64,000 nucleotides of DNA from Vreelandella sedimenti (GCF_013416325.1 NZ_JACCGK010000003.1:62001-126000), one strand, 5' to 3'; positions 54,701 to 64,000 are shown, numbered from the stretch's first letter. Program-made: numbers and translations. The notes: generated by a model from the sequence alone, not told the origin.

Positions 54701-55711
54701 CTATTCTGGCTTGTTGGCGATAATCACCGCCCGCCGCGGTGCGGGGTAGCCTTCAATGGTGTGGGTGCGGTCTTCAGGGTCGAGAAAATCAGCCAAAGAT
54801 TGGTAGGTCATCCACTCGGTTGAGCGCTGCTCGTCTAAGGTGGTAACGGCTTCGTCAACCACGCGCACGTTGGTAAAGCCGCAGCGCTCCAGCCAATGGC
54901 AGAGCGCCTGAGAAGAGGGCAGGAAGTAGACGTTGGGCATGGCGGCGTAACGTTCGCCGGGCACAAATACGGTCTGCTCGTCGCCTTCGACTACCAATGT
55001 TTCCAGCACCAGCTCGCCGCCCGGAGCCAACGCGGCTTTTAGCTGCTGAAGATGTTCCAATGGGGCAGGGCGATGGTAGAACACGCCCATGGAAAATACC
55101 GTATCGAAAAAGCTCAGGTTTTCTGGCACATCCTCGATGCCTACTGGCAAGAACTGCGTTCTGCCACCATCAGCATCGCCGACGAAGTGGCGTACCGCCT
55201 GAAACTGCCAGTAGAAGCGCGGCGAAGGGTCAATTACTAATACGAAAGCAGCCCCAGCCCCTGCCATCCGCCAAGCGTGGTAACCGCTGCCACCGCCCAC
55301 GTCGAGCACCTTGCGGTATTTTAGCGGCGCCAGGTGTGGAGCCACTCTCTGCCACTTCCAGTCCGAGCGCCACTCGGTATCAATATGAATGCCGCCCAGT
55401 TGAAAAGGGCCTTTACGCCAAGGGGCAAGCTTTCTTAGTAGGTTAAAACACTGGCGCTGCTGGCTATCGCTAAGATCGAGATCAACGCTGACGGTGTCGC
55501 TGTTTAAATCCACGCGCCGCTCGGCGGGCAGCGCGGGAAGCTTGGCCACCGCTTTTTCCCAGGCGGATAAATCGCCGTGGCGGTTACGGTCAAGCCCGTG
55601 AGCTAACTGCTCGGGAAGCTTCGCTAGCCAGGATGTTAGCGAGGCATCAAGCGTGGCTTGCTCTAAAAACGCCTGATAAATTGCGCGATGATCGTCGGGT
55701 AGTGGCGCCAC
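54701..55711 (-). CDS. cmoB: tRNA U34 carboxymethyltransferase CmoB
   Basis: CmoB transfers the carboxymethyl group from carboxy-SAM to 5-hydroxyuridine 34, giving cmo5U. This 336-residue protein has the expected GGIHIDTEWRSDWKWQRVAPH, KVLDVGGGSGYHAWRMAGAGA (SAM motif), FSMGVFYHRPAPLEHL and ETLVVEG strings. The start is GTG at 55711, with AAGGAGG 7 bp upstream inside the last codons of cmoA; the two genes are 2 bp apart and coupled. Confidence 0.95.
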   Translation of the reverse strand: MAPLPDDHRAIYQAFLEQATLDASLTSWLAKLPEQLAHGLDRNRHGDLSAWEKAVAKLPALPAERRVDLNSDTVSVDLDLSDSQQRQCFNLLRKLAPWRKGPFQLGGIHIDTEWRSDWKWQRVAPHLAPLKYRKVLDVGGGSGYHAWRMAGAGAAFVLVIDPSPRFYWQFQAVRHFVGDADGGRTQFLPVGIEDVPENLSFFDTVFSMGVFYHRPAPLEHLQQLKAALAPGGELVLETLVVEGDEQTVFVPGERYAAMPNVYFLPSSQALCHWLERCGFTNVRVVDEAVTTLDEQRSTEWMTYQSLADFLDPEDRTHTIEGYPAPRRAVIIANKPE

Positions 55712-55713
55712 CT

Positions 55714-56457
55714 TTAACCCTCCTTAAACGCAATCAGCGAGGCAAAGTTAAGGTACTGGAACCAGGTCATTGAGCGTGGAAAGCCTGCTTGTTTCAAACG
55801 GCCATGAAGTGCATCGAGGGTATCCGGCACCAGTACGTTCTCAAGAGCGGTGCGCTTCTGGCTGATCTCCAGATCACTGTAACCATTGGCGCGCTTGAAA
55901 TCGTGGTAGCGTTCTACCCGCCAGGCATTGTCGCGCTCGTCGGCGTCGATGGTTTTCTCAGAGAGAATCAGCACGCCGCCGGGTTCCAGCGCCGCATAAA
56001 GCCTCGCCAGTAGCGCATCGCGGTCGGCGGCGGGCAGAAACTGTAGGGTAAAATTGAGAATGATCATGCCCGAAGGCGCATACTCTAGGGTACGAATGTC
56101 GGCTTCTTCGACCTGCATAGCGTACGCTGGGCACTCGTCAGCAAAGGTTTGCCGAGCCTGGGCGACCATGGCGGGCGATAGGTCAACGCCCGTGTAGCGA
56201 AAGGCGTCGGGCGCCAGCGCCCCTGCCAGCGCCAGGCCGGAAGCGCCCAGCGAGCAGCCTAGATCATAGACATGGGCGCCATGGCGCAGGTGGCGCTGGG
56301 CAATTAAGCTCAACATGCCGAGAATTTGCCCGTAGCCGGGTACCGATCGGCGGATCATGTCAGGAAAGCAAGCGACCACCTTTTCGTCGAAAGAGAACCG
56401 CGCGACTCGGTCAAGGGGTGTCGAAAAGATAGCGTCACGGTAAGATGCATCACTCAT
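55714..56457 (-). CDS. cmoA: Carboxy-SAM synthase CmoA
   Basis: CmoA makes carboxy-S-adenosylmethionine from SAM and prephenate. The 247-residue protein starts MSDASYRDAIFSTPLDRVARFSFDEKV, matching E. coli CmoA in length exactly, with VYDLGCSLGASGLALA for SAM and MIILNFTLQFL. The start is placed at 56457: a longer frame to 56604 would add 49 residues without family similarity. The ribosome-binding site is weak. It precedes cmoB in the same operon. The other gene of the pathway, cmoM, is 18 kb away. Confidence 0.94.
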   Translation of the reverse strand: MSDASYRDAIFSTPLDRVARFSFDEKVVACFPDMIRRSVPGYGQILGMLSLIAQRHLRHGAHVYDLGCSLGASGLALAGALAPDAFRYTGVDLSPAMVAQARQTFADECPAYAMQVEEADIRTLEYAPSGMIILNFTLQFLPAADRDALLARLYAALEPGGVLILSEKTIDADERDNAWRVERYHDFKRANGYSDLEISQKRTALENVLVPDTLDALHGRLKQAGFPRSMTWFQYLNFASLIAFKEG

Positions 56458-56512
56458 GGGCAAGCCGGGATCATGGAAAAGGCGTGCTAGTTTACGCGCC
56501 CTTAATTGACGA

Positions 56513-56556
56513 GAACAGGCCTGTCTAGCACAGACTCGTTTAGAACAGCCCTGTTT
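56513..56556. repeat. Pair of GAACAGSCCTGT palindromes between cmoA and pgi
   Basis: ACAGGCCTGT (56515-56524) is a perfect palindrome, and AACAGCCCTGTT (56544-56555) is a near-copy starting 30 bp later, both preceded by G or AG. Roughly three helical turns apart in the divergent gap, they may be operators for cmoAB or pgi. They do not fit the SOS-box spacing. Confidence 0.5.
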
Positions 56557-56616
56557 AAGTTTATTAACCTGCTTAAAAAGCCCCGCTGCAAGGATCGACG
56601 CCACTGGAGAAGCTAA

Positions 56617-58299
56617 ATGGCCTCAGCATCAAGCGCTACACCCGATACGTTACCGGCATGGCAAACGTTAAAGCATCACGCTGAAACGCTGCAGCACGTT
56701 CACTTGAAAACGCTGTTTGGCACCGAGCCTTCCCGTTGGGAAAGCTTTACTCGCCAGGTGGCGGGCTTGACGCTGGATCTTTCCAAGCAGCGCTGGGATG
56801 ACGATACGCTCGAGCATCTGTTTACGCTGGCCAGCGAAGCGGGCGTACCCTCTGCCATTGAGGCGCTGCTAAGTGGTAAGCGAGTGAACGTCAGCGAAAA
56901 CCGCCCGGCGTTACATACAGCGCTGCGTTTACCCGATGATGCGACGCTGGAGGTTGAGGGTGAAGATATCGTTGCCGCCGTACACGAAAGCCTTGCCCAA
57001 ATGGAGCGCTTGGTCAGCCGGCTGCACGCAGGGCAGTGGCGTGGTGCCACCGGCAAGCCGATTCGGCATGTGGTTAACCTGGGTGTAGGCGGTTCAGATC
57101 TAGGCCCACTAATGGTCACCCATGCCTTGGCAGATTTCCGACCCAAAGATATTCATCCTGTTGAGGTGCATTTTGCCTCCACCATGGATGGCTCCCAGTT
57201 AGCGGACTATCTGAGCCGGTTGAATCCTGAAACCACTATCTTTGTGTTGTCATCCAAGTCGTTCACCACCATTGATACGCTCTCCAACGCTAACACCGCT
57301 CGGGAGTGGTTACTTAGCCGCTTGACCCAGCATGGTGCGACGCCGATCAGCGCTGAGCTGGTGGTGCGTCAGCACTTTATTGGTGTGTCGGCGAGCCCTG
57401 AGAAAATGACCGAGTGGGGCATTGCTGACGATCACCAGTTAACATTCTGGGAGTGGGTAGGCGGGCGCTACTCGCTATGGGGCACCATTGGCTTACCCAT
57501 TGCGCTGGTGGTTGGGATGGCGAATTTCCGCGAGTTTTTAGCCGGTGCGCACGCCATGGATCGCCATTTTGCTGAGGCAGAAATGGCGGAGAACCTGCCC
57601 GTGCTGCTGGCGTTAGCGGGCATCTGGAACGTCAATTTCCTGGATATCCGCGCGCACTCCATTCTGCCCTACGATGGGCGCTTGGAGTATTTCGCCGCCT
57701 ATCTTGAACAGCTTGAGATGGAGTCCAACGGCAAGTCGGTTACCCGTCAAGGCCAGCCGATTAACTACTCCACCTGCCCTGTGCTCTGGGGTCAGCTTGG
57801 CCCCAACGCCCAACACGCGTTTTATCAGCTATTACACCAGGGAACTCAACCGGTGGTGTGTGATTTTATCGCGCCGCTCAAGCGATACGATGAGGTGGAA
57901 GACCCGGATACCCGCCGCCACCTTAAAACCCAGCATCGTCTGGCACTGGCCAACTGTTTTGCGCAGTCCCGCGTATTAATGCTTGGTGATGACGCTTTGG
58001 AAGACGACGGCCCACGGCCAGAGCACAAGCGTTATCGTGGTAACCAGCCCTCGACGACGGTGCTGCTTGACCAGCTCACCCCAGCGACCCTTGGTTCGCT
58101 TATCGCCCTTTACGAGCACAAAGTCTTTGTTCAGGCGGTGATTTGGGATATCAACCCGTTCGATCAGTGGGGCGTTGAGCTAGGCAAACAGATTGCCACG
58201 GATACTCAAAAGATTATCGACCATGAGGGAGATCTATCGCGGATGGATGCTTCCAGTAAGGGATTGATTGAAGCATTTTGGGCGTCTGAGCAGGAGTGA
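56617..58299 (+). CDS. pgi: Glucose-6-phosphate isomerase Pgi
   Basis: Pgi interconverts glucose-6-phosphate and fructose-6-phosphate. This 560-residue protein has LGVGGSDLGPLMVTHAL (phosphate binding), VLSSKSFTTIDTLSN, the EWVGGRYSLWGTIGLPIAL motif, the QLEMESNGKSV segment and the C-terminal Lys region. The sequence fits the E. coli type (549 residues). GGAGAAG precedes the ATG. It is divergent from cmoAB and is followed by a long palindromic element in place of a simple terminator. Confidence 0.97.
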   Translation: MASASSATPDTLPAWQTLKHHAETLQHVHLKTLFGTEPSRWESFTRQVAGLTLDLSKQRWDDDTLEHLFTLASEAGVPSAIEALLSGKRVNVSENRPALHTALRLPDDATLEVEGEDIVAAVHESLAQMERLVSRLHAGQWRGATGKPIRHVVNLGVGGSDLGPLMVTHALADFRPKDIHPVEVHFASTMDGSQLADYLSRLNPETTIFVLSSKSFTTIDTLSNANTAREWLLSRLTQHGATPISAELVVRQHFIGVSASPEKMTEWGIADDHQLTFWEWVGGRYSLWGTIGLPIALVVGMANFREFLAGAHAMDRHFAEAEMAENLPVLLALAGIWNVNFLDIRAHSILPYDGRLEYFAAYLEQLEMESNGKSVTRQGQPINYSTCPVLWGQLGPNAQHAFYQLLHQGTQPVVCDFIAPLKRYDEVEDPDTRRHLKTQHRLALANCFAQSRVLMLGDDALEDDGPRPEHKRYRGNQPSTTVLLDQLTPATLGSLIALYEHKVFVQAVIWDINPFDQWGVELGKQIATDTQKIIDHEGDLSRMDASSKGLIEAFWASEQE

Positions 58300-58315
58300 A
58301 TTAAGTAGATAGCGA

Positions 58316-58475
58316 GCCGGGGCTAACCCGGCGACAGGTCTACGAGGAGGCGCTGTGAACCCATCCTTGGGCGCTACATTTGCCATCTGACCGCCATGGA
58401 TGGCGAAAATGCCGGAATTGAAGGGATCATTTTTCCGGCCATGGCAAATGACCTCCTCTACGACCTATCCCCGGC
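58316..58475. repeat. Long nested-palindrome intergenic element between pgi and parE
   Basis: Nested inverted arms span about 160 bp: GCCGGGG (58316-58322) with CCCCGGC (58469-58475), AGGTC (58336-58340) with GACCT (58462-58466), GAGGAGG (58344-58350) with CCTCCTC (58452-58458), CATTTGCCAT (58377-58386) with ATGGCAAATG (58441-58450), and GCCGGAA (58411-58417) with TTCCGGC (58433-58439). The transcript could fold into one long branched hairpin. There is no coding frame. It resembles a REP/BIME-like or MITE-like interspersed repeat and has the look of a family recurring in Halomonas intergenic regions, which is my impression and not a search result. It may also help terminate pgi. Confidence 0.75.
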
Positions 58476-58617
58476 GCCCCTGGCAACAAGCATGAAGCAT
58501 GGCTAGATATACAGCTTTTTGCTTTTCCGCTATCCTGTGCTTCTTTGCAAGTCGGCAATGACACTTTTCAGCATTTGATATGGCTGCCAGTACGATTTTT
58601 CAGGGAACCGACGTTAC

Positions 58618-60513
58618 ATGACCCAGTTTGATGCCTCTCAGTACGGCGCGAGTTCCATCGAAGTCCTGTCGGGCCTCGAGCCGGTACGTAAGCGTCCCGG
58701 TATGTATACCGACACCACACGCCCCAACCACCTTGCTCAGGAAGTGATTGATAACAGCGTCGATGAAGCGCTGGCGGGCCATGCCACCGAAATTAACGTC
58801 GTGCTACATAGCGATGGCGGTATTGAGGTGCAGGATAATGGCCGAGGTATGCCCATCGACCTACACCCGGAGCATGGTGTTTCAGGCGTTGAACTGATAT
58901 TTACCAAATTGCACTCGGGTGGCAAATTCTCCTCCACTAGCTACCGCTTCTCGGGCGGCCTACACGGGGTAGGGGTCTCGGTGGTTAATGCGCTATCGCG
59001 CCGGTTAGATGTCGAAGTCACCCGGGATGGGGCACGCCATGCCATGGCCTTCGAGTTCGGTGAGAAAGTCGAAGAGCTGCATGAAATTGGCAAAGCCCCC
59101 AAGCGGGCAAGTGGTACTTTGGTGCGTTTCTGGCCGGATGAGAGCTACTTCGATAGCCCCAAGTTAGCGCTAACCCGGTTGAAACACCTGTTGCGTGCCA
59201 AAGCGGTGCTGTGTCCCGGCTTAAAAGTCACGCTGGTAGAACCTGACGGCACTTCCACCGAGTGGGAGTTCGCCGATGGTTTGCGTGATTATCTGGTCGA
59301 AGCCACTGACGGCTATGAAGTGCTTCCGGCGGAGCCGTTTGTCGGCCACTTCAATGACGACGAGCACGGCGTAGACTGGGCGATTCAGTGGCTACCGGAA
59401 GGCGGCGAAGCGCTGCTGGAGAGCTACGTTAATCTGATTCCCACCCCCCAGGGCGGTACCCATGTAAACGGCTTCCGTTCCGGGCTGTTGGATGCGCTGC
59501 GGGAATTCTGCGAATACCGTAACCTGCTGCCCCGCGGCATCAAACTCACTGCTGATGACCTCTGGGAGCGCACCTCCTTTGTGCTCTCAGTGAAGATGCT
59601 CGATCCACAGTTTGCCGGGCAAACCAAAGAGCGGCTCTCATCGCGCACGATTGCCGGTTTTGTTTCCGGCGTCGTTAAAGACGCTTTCTCGCTATGGCTG
59701 AATCACCACGTGGATCAAGCCGAAGCAATTGCCGAGCTGGTCATCAGCGCGGCGCAAAATCGCCAGAAAAAAGCCAAAAAAGTCGCCCGTAAAAAGGTCA
59801 CTTCCGGCCCGGCACTGCCCGGTAAGCTGGCGGACTGCTCCGGTCAAGATCCCGCCCAGAGCGAGCTGTTTTTGGTAGAAGGGGACTCTGCCGGCGGCAG
59901 TGCCAAGCAGGCGCGTAACCGCGAGACCCAGGCGATACTGCCCCTGCGCGGTAAGATTCTGAATACCTGGGAAGTGGAAACCCACGATATCTACGGCTCC
60001 CAGGAGGTGCACGATATCGCCGTCGCCATTGGCGCTGACCCCGGCAGCGCTGATCTGGAAAAACTGCGCTATCACAAGATCTGTATTCTCGCCGATGCCG
60101 ACTCCGATGGCTTGCACATTGCCACGCTACTGTGCGCGCTGTTTGTACGCCATTTTCCGAGCCTGGTAGACGCAGGCCATGTGTATGTCGCCATGCCACC
60201 GCTTTACCGTATCGATCTGGGTAAAGAAGTGCACTACGCCCTGGATGAGAGCGAAAAAGCCGCCATTCTTAAGCAACTGGCCAATAAGCGTGGCACACCT
60301 AATGTGCAGCGCTTTAAAGGCCTGGGTGAGATGAGTCCGCTACAGCTACGTGAAACCACCATGTCGACGGAAACCCGTCGCCTTGTGCAACTGACGTTGA
60401 CCGTCGGCGACGGCACCATGGAAATGATGGATATGCTGCTGGCCAAGAAGCGTGCCGGTGATCGCAAAAAATGGCTGGAAGATTACGGCAATCTTGCCGA
60501 TATCGAAGTGTAG
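58618..60513 (+). CDS. parE: DNA topoisomerase IV subunit B ParE
   Basis: ParE is the ATPase subunit of topoisomerase IV, which separates linked daughter chromosomes. The 631-residue protein has the GHKL ATP site (EVIDNSVDEALAGHA, DNGRGMPIDLHPE, GGLHGVGVSVVNALS), the transducer region, and the TOPRIM segment with EGDSAGGSAKQ and the metal-binding DADSDGLHI. FVLSVKMLDPQFAGQTKERL separates ParE from GyrB by its shortness and lack of the GyrB insertion. AGGGA precedes the ATG. parC follows after one intervening gene. Confidence 0.96.
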   Translation: MTQFDASQYGASSIEVLSGLEPVRKRPGMYTDTTRPNHLAQEVIDNSVDEALAGHATEINVVLHSDGGIEVQDNGRGMPIDLHPEHGVSGVELIFTKLHSGGKFSSTSYRFSGGLHGVGVSVVNALSRRLDVEVTRDGARHAMAFEFGEKVEELHEIGKAPKRASGTLVRFWPDESYFDSPKLALTRLKHLLRAKAVLCPGLKVTLVEPDGTSTEWEFADGLRDYLVEATDGYEVLPAEPFVGHFNDDEHGVDWAIQWLPEGGEALLESYVNLIPTPQGGTHVNGFRSGLLDALREFCEYRNLLPRGIKLTADDLWERTSFVLSVKMLDPQFAGQTKERLSSRTIAGFVSGVVKDAFSLWLNHHVDQAEAIAELVISAAQNRQKKAKKVARKKVTSGPALPGKLADCSGQDPAQSELFLVEGDSAGGSAKQARNRETQAILPLRGKILNTWEVETHDIYGSQEVHDIAVAIGADPGSADLEKLRYHKICILADADSDGLHIATLLCALFVRHFPSLVDAGHVYVAMPPLYRIDLGKEVHYALDESEKAAILKQLANKRGTPNVQRFKGLGEMSPLQLRETTMSTETRRLVQLTLTVGDGTMEMMDMLLAKKRAGDRKKWLEDYGNLADIEV

Positions 60514-60638
60514 GTAAAAGCAGACAAGCGTTAACAAGCCGTTGTTACAGTAACGCGTACTTTAGCCGATAGTTGAATGTAGAGCTTACATACTAAAAAG
60601 ACGTAATAAACGTACATTCATATATAAGGGGAAGGCTT

Positions 60639-62606
60639 TTGTTTAACACGATATCCCGACAGTTAACGCTGTCTGCATTCGTACTTATGCTTCTGATGGC
60701 GGCCAGTATTTACGGCGTAATGGCGTGGCGAGGTCAGCCGCTGGTTATCGATGCGAGCCAGTCATTGATAGAGCGTACGGGGGGCTCGATTGTAAATGCG
60801 CTCAATGGTCAATTAGCCCGGGTCGAAGGCAATACATCAAGTTTGGCGGCTTTGGCCGAATCGCTACCGCGTGAAGAAGCCATTTACCTTGAAGCCTTGC
60901 CTAATGTCGTTGATGACAACGGCAATGCAACGGTGGCGGGCGGCGGTATTTGGCCGGAGCCCGGCGCATTTTCCTCGGGGGTCGAGCGTTTTAGCTTTTT
61001 CTGGGCACGCAATGCCCAGGGCGAGCTGGAATTTTTGGATGATTATAACGCAAGCGATATTGCCGCCTATCATGATGAGGCATGGTACAGCAGTGCCCTT
61101 GATGCAACCCCTGGGCAGTGTGTTTGGTCTGCTGCTTATCGCGATCCGGCGACCGGCGTCGCGATGGTGACCTGTAGCGTGCCTTATTACCTCGATAATG
61201 ACTTTGCTGGTGTGGCCACCATTGATATGCAGTTAAACGGTGTTGCTGAGTTTCTCGCCGAAAATGGTGGCGGCACAGGTGGCTATGCTTTTGTGTTGGA
61301 TAAAGATCACAACGTAATTGACTTGCCGGGCGTTGAGCAGGCGTCGGATGAAATGCGTGGCCTGGGCGATTTAGTGGGTGATATGCCTTGGCTTCAGCCC
61401 ATTGTAGAGGCCGTTGAGGCTGGCCGTGATGAGGCCAATGTAGAAAGTGCGGGCGTATTGGACGAGCCTGCGGCAGTGCGTTTGTTTGATATGCCAGACA
61501 CTGGCTGGACACTCGGCTTGGTAACGCCTAGCGAACAGGTAACGGCTTTGGCGCGCACCTTAACGCGTGATTTATTGATGTTTATTTTACCGCTGTTGGC
61601 GCTGCTGCTCGCGCTAGGCTGGTGGGGTGGGCGTATCTTGTTACGTCAGATTCGCAGTACTACTGGGCAGATTGATCAACTGGGCCAGGGCGGTTCCAGT
61701 CGTGAACTGACCATTTATCGCGATGATGAAATCGGCGAGCTACGCGGTGCCGTTAATCGCTACGCGGAGAAGTTGCAGCGTCTGTTTGGTGACGTGCGTG
61801 GCGTAGCGGATGCCATTGCCAGTGAATCGACGGAAATTGCCGCGGGCAATACCGAGCTTTCTAGCCGCACTGAGCAGCAAGCGGCTTCTCTGCAAGAGAC
61901 TTCTTCTACGATGGAAGAGATGGCCGCTACGGTGAAGCGCAATGCTGACAACGCTCAAGAGGCGGATCAGCGAGCGAAAGAGTCAGCAGAAAAAGTGAAA
62001 CAGGGTGGAGAGCAGGTATCACGGCTGGCGCAATCCATGGAGGCCATCAATGCGAGCTCTACTGAGGTCTCTTCGATAGTCGATGTGATTGAAAATATTG
62101 CCTTCCAAACCAATATTTTAGCGTTAAATGCCTCTGTGGAAGCGGCGCGAGCCGGTGAACATGGGCGTGGCTTTGCGGTAGTGGCCAGCGAAGTACGTGA
62201 GCTGGCGTCGCGTAGCGCTGCTTCTGCCAGAAACATTAATGGGCTGATTAAAACCACCTCAGAGCAGATTGCGACCGGTAGTGGCTATGCTCAAGCAGCT
62301 GAATCCGCCATGAAAGACATCGTGGTGGCGATTGAAGAGGTTACTGCACGTATTAGTGAGATCAGCCAGGCGTCTGGCGAGCAGACCAACGGTATTGATG
62401 AAATCAACCGGGCGGTCACGCAAATGGATACGGTGACGCAGCAAAATGCCGGGTTGGTTAGCGAAGCGGCGAGTGCTGCCAATGAGCTGTCGTTACAGGC
62501 CCAGCGCTTGAAAGGGCTGTTAGACGAGTTTCACGGTAGTTCTCAAGAAGCGTCATCTACGGCAGCGCTATCTAATGCATCAAACGAAAGGTATCAATTA
62601 ACATAG
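60639..62606 (+). CDS. Methyl-accepting chemotaxis protein with extracellular double-Cache-like sensor
   Basis: This 655-residue chemoreceptor has a first membrane helix (about 10-30), a periplasmic dCache-like sensor (about 35-310, with [12 protein letters not shown] and [23 protein letters not shown]), a second helix (about 312-336), HAMP (about 337-390) and the cytoplasmic signalling domain with the hairpin tip [37 protein letters not shown]. The WY pair of amino-acid-sensing dCache domains is present, but the Arg two residues before it is Glu, so an amino-acid ligand is not supported. No NWETF tail for CheR. Translation must start at TTG (60639), after AAGGGGAAGG, as no ATG is available. 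It lies between parE and parC. Confidence 0.88.
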   Translation: MFNTISRQLTLSAFVLMLLMAASIYGVMAWRGQPLVIDASQSLIERTGGSIVNALNGQLARVEGNTSSLAALAESLPREEAIYLEALPNVVDDNGNATVAGGGIWPEPGAFSSGVERFSFFWARNAQGELEFLDDYNASDIAAYHDEAWYSSALDATPGQCVWSAAYRDPATGVAMVTCSVPYYLDNDFAGVATIDMQLNGVAEFLAENGGGTGGYAFVLDKDHNVIDLPGVEQASDEMRGLGDLVGDMPWLQPIVEAVEAGRDEANVESAGVLDEPAAVRLFDMPDTGWTLGLVTPSEQVTALARTLTRDLLMFILPLLALLLALGWWGGRILLRQIRSTTGQIDQLGQGGSSRELTIYRDDEIGELRGAVNRYAEKLQRLFGDVRGVADAIASESTEIAAGNTELSSRTEQQAASLQETSSTMEEMAATVKRNADNAQEADQRAKESAEKVKQGGEQVSRLAQSMEAINASSTEVSSIVDVIENIAFQTNILALNASVEAARAGEHGRGFAVVASEVRELASRSAASARNINGLIKTTSEQIATGSGYAQAAESAMKDIVVAIEEVTARISEISQASGEQTNGIDEINRAVTQMDTVTQQNAGLVSEAASAANELSLQAQRLKGLLDEFHGSSQEASSTAALSNASNERYQLT

Positions 62607-62642
62607 CGAGCCATGTTAAGTGGCCGCGTGTCCGCTTATCAG

Positions 62643-62664
62643 CCGCCCCAACAGGGGCGGTTTT
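62643..62664 (+). terminator. Intrinsic terminator after the chemoreceptor gene
   Basis: CCGCCCC, loop AACA and GGGGCGG form a 7-bp GC stem followed by TTTT. It separates the chemoreceptor from parC, whose ATG is 17 bp further on, so parC probably reads through from an upstream promoter or has its own overlapping one. Confidence 0.8.
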
Positions 62665-62680
62665 GTTGTCAAGGTAGGAT

Positions 62681-64000
62681 ATGATCGACATGGATATTCA
62701 AGTAGCGGAAGGAGACGTCGAGCGTCTCTCCCTGCGCGACTACACTGAAAAAGCGTACCTCGACTACTCGATGTACGTCATTCTTGACCGCGCCTTGCCC
62801 AATATTGGCGACGGCATGAAACCCGTGCAGCGGCGAATCATTTACGCCATGCGCGAGCTGGCGCTGCATGCCAACGCCAAGTACAAAAAGTCGGCGCGTA
62901 CCGTCGGTGATGTGCTGGGTAAATTCCACCCCCATGGCGACAGCGCCTGCTACGAAGCCATGGTGCTGATGGCGCAGCCGTTTAGCTACCGCTACCCGCT
63001 GGTAGACGGCCAAGGCAACTGGGGGAGTCCTGACGATCCCAAATCCTTCGCCGCCATGCGCTACACCGAAGCCAAGCTTTCCAAGTTCGCCGAAGTGCTG
63101 CTGGGTGAACTGGGTCAAGGCACCGTCGATTGGGCGCCCAACTTTGACGGCACCATGCAGGAGCCGCTGGTACTGCCGGCCAAGTTACCCCATGTGCTGC
63201 TCAATGGCGGCACAGGGATTGCGGTTGGCATGGCCACCGATATTCCTCCCCATAATGTCTCGGAAGTGGTCGAAGCGACTTGTCATCTGTTGCGCAATCC
63301 CAAGGCGACCACCGCTGATTTAATGGAATTCGTACCCGCACCTGATTTCCCCACCGATGCGGAAATTATTACTCCGCCTGCTGATCTGCGAAAGCTTTAC
63401 GAATCCGGGCGTGGCTCGGTCAAGCTGCGTGCCCGCTACATCCGCGAAGAAGCCAATATTGTTATCACCGCCGTGCCCTATCAGGTCAGCGGTGCCAAAG
63501 TATTGGAGCAGATTGCCGCGCAAATGCAGGCCAAAAAGCTGCCCATGGTGGCTGACCTGCGCGATGAGTCGACCCACGAAGAGCCGACTCGCTTGGTCAT
63601 CGAACCGCGCTCTAACCGCATTGACGTAGAGTCGTTGATGGCGCACCTGTTCGCCACGACTGACCTGGAAAAGAATGTACGGGTGAACATGAACGTGATC
63701 GGCCTGGATGGCCGCCCACGGGTGATGCCGCTTCCCGAAATGCTGGGTGAGTGGCTGCAGTTCCGTCGTAGTACGGTGCGCCGTCGTTTAGAGCACCGCC
63801 TAGGCAAAGTCGAAGATCGCCTGCATATCTTGGAAGGCTTGCTAATTGCCTACCTTGATCTGGACGAAGTGATCCGCATTATTCGCGAGGAGGACGAGCC
63901 TAAAGCCTCGCTGATGGCGACGTTTAGTCTCTCCGAACGCCAAGCCGAAGCCATTTTAGAGTTGCGCCTGCGTCACCTTGCCAAGCTCGAAGAGATGAAA
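62681..64000 (+). CDS. parC: DNA topoisomerase IV subunit A ParC, 3' end missing at window edge
   Basis: ParC is the DNA-cleaving subunit of topoisomerase IV. The first 440 codons are present, about 60% of the usual 750; the gene runs out of the window with an open frame. Family landmarks: [43 protein letters not shown], and the catalytic Tyr in [11 protein letters not shown] (near residue 130). The quinolone-resistance-determining residues equivalent to E. coli Ser80 and Glu84 are both the wild-type Ser and Glu. AAGG lies 6 bp before the ATG at 62681; an in-frame ATG at 62690 is a less likely start. The missing C-terminal domain is the DNA-wrapping pinwheel. Confidence 0.96.
   Translation, partial: MIDMDIQVAEGDVERLSLRDYTEKAYLDYSMYVILDRALPNIGDGMKPVQRRIIYAMRELALHANAKYKKSARTVGDVLGKFHPHGDSACYEAMVLMAQPFSYRYPLVDGQGNWGSPDDPKSFAAMRYTEAKLSKFAEVLLGELGQGTVDWAPNFDGTMQEPLVLPAKLPHVLLNGGTGIAVGMATDIPPHNVSEVVEATCHLLRNPKATTADLMEFVPAPDFPTDAEIITPPADLRKLYESGRGSVKLRARYIREEANIVITAVPYQVSGAKVLEQIAAQMQAKKLPMVADLRDESTHEEPTRLVIEPRSNRIDVESLMAHLFATTDLEKNVRVNMNVIGLDGRPRVMPLPEMLGEWLQFRRSTVRRRLEHRLGKVEDRLHILEGLLIAYLDLDEVIRIIREEDEPKASLMATFSLSERQAEAILELRLRHLAKLEEMK

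Noticed and set aside
56521..56533. Possible LexA/SOS box (CTGT...ACAG) in the cmoA-pgi gap
   Set aside because: The spacing is 5 bp and not the required 8, and flanking bases do not fit the SOS consensus.

Overview
The window reads as ordinary chromosome of a halophilic or marine gammaproteobacterium, most likely Halomonadaceae (Halomonas/Vreelandella/Chromohalobacter type). The basis is gene content: a five-step hut pathway with HutF and HutG, TRAP-linked hexonate catabolism, the nudF-DUF1249-cpdA trio, the cmo tRNA genes, and parE/parC with gammaproteobacterial features. This is family recognition by eye; no database search was run. No rRNA, tRNA, CRISPR array, prophage or insertion sequence was seen. 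Genes are densely packed, with many 4-bp ATGA overlaps.

Layout. 1-9435: histidine utilisation. hutD (cut by the left edge) and hutC, then hutF facing a hutU-flavin reductase-YjiH transporter-HAL fragment-hutI-hutG operon, with two matching TGTATATACA palindromes between hutF and hutU. 9457-13813: a three-gene Att-type ABC system (ATPase, fused FtsX permease, lipocalin-like lipoprotein). 13854-15407: an HDOD-GGDEF protein. 15765-24460: a hexonate operon (GntR regulator, ManD-like dehydratase, RspB-like dehydrogenase, TRAP transporter, fructuronate reductase, UxuA) ending at a strong terminator. 24573-30290: a D-amino-acid salvage cluster (symporter, RidA, D-aminoacylase, RpiR regulator, divergent D-amino-acid dehydratase). 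30326-34121: LacI regulator, KDG kinase, 2-ketoacid reductase and sugar-phosphate phosphatase. 34271-36010: a PilZ protein with a degenerate HD-GYP domain.

36290-38130: cmoM and rsmC. 38141-41795: a FadR-type regulator facing an SDR-FAH hydrolase-zinc dehydrogenase operon. 41926-46050: SIMPL protein, greB, TPR protein, nudF, DUF1249, cpdA. 46228-48683: cysDN sulfate activation. 48763-52124: tungstate transporter tupBCA and a divergent HTH/periplasmic-binding-like regulator. 52241-54682: DJ-1-like protein, App1-like phosphatase, zinc metallopeptidase. 54701-58299: cmoB, cmoA and pgi. 58316-58475: a long nested-palindrome element. 58618-64000: parE, a chemoreceptor, and parC (cut by the right edge).

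How the parts connect. The hexonate operon would deliver 2-keto-3-deoxygluconate (KDG), and the KDG kinase about 8 kb downstream would phosphorylate it, so the two operons probably form one route to KDPG. cmoA, cmoB and cmoM together cover carboxymethylation of tRNA U34 and its methyl-esterification. The points most worth a second look are the isolated C-terminal half of histidine ammonia-lyase inside the hut operon with an embedded flavin reductase and YjiH transporter, the D-amino-acid salvage cluster, the PilZ protein with a ruined HD-GYP site, and the palindromic element between pgi and parE. No clearly undescribed system such as a new defence island was found.
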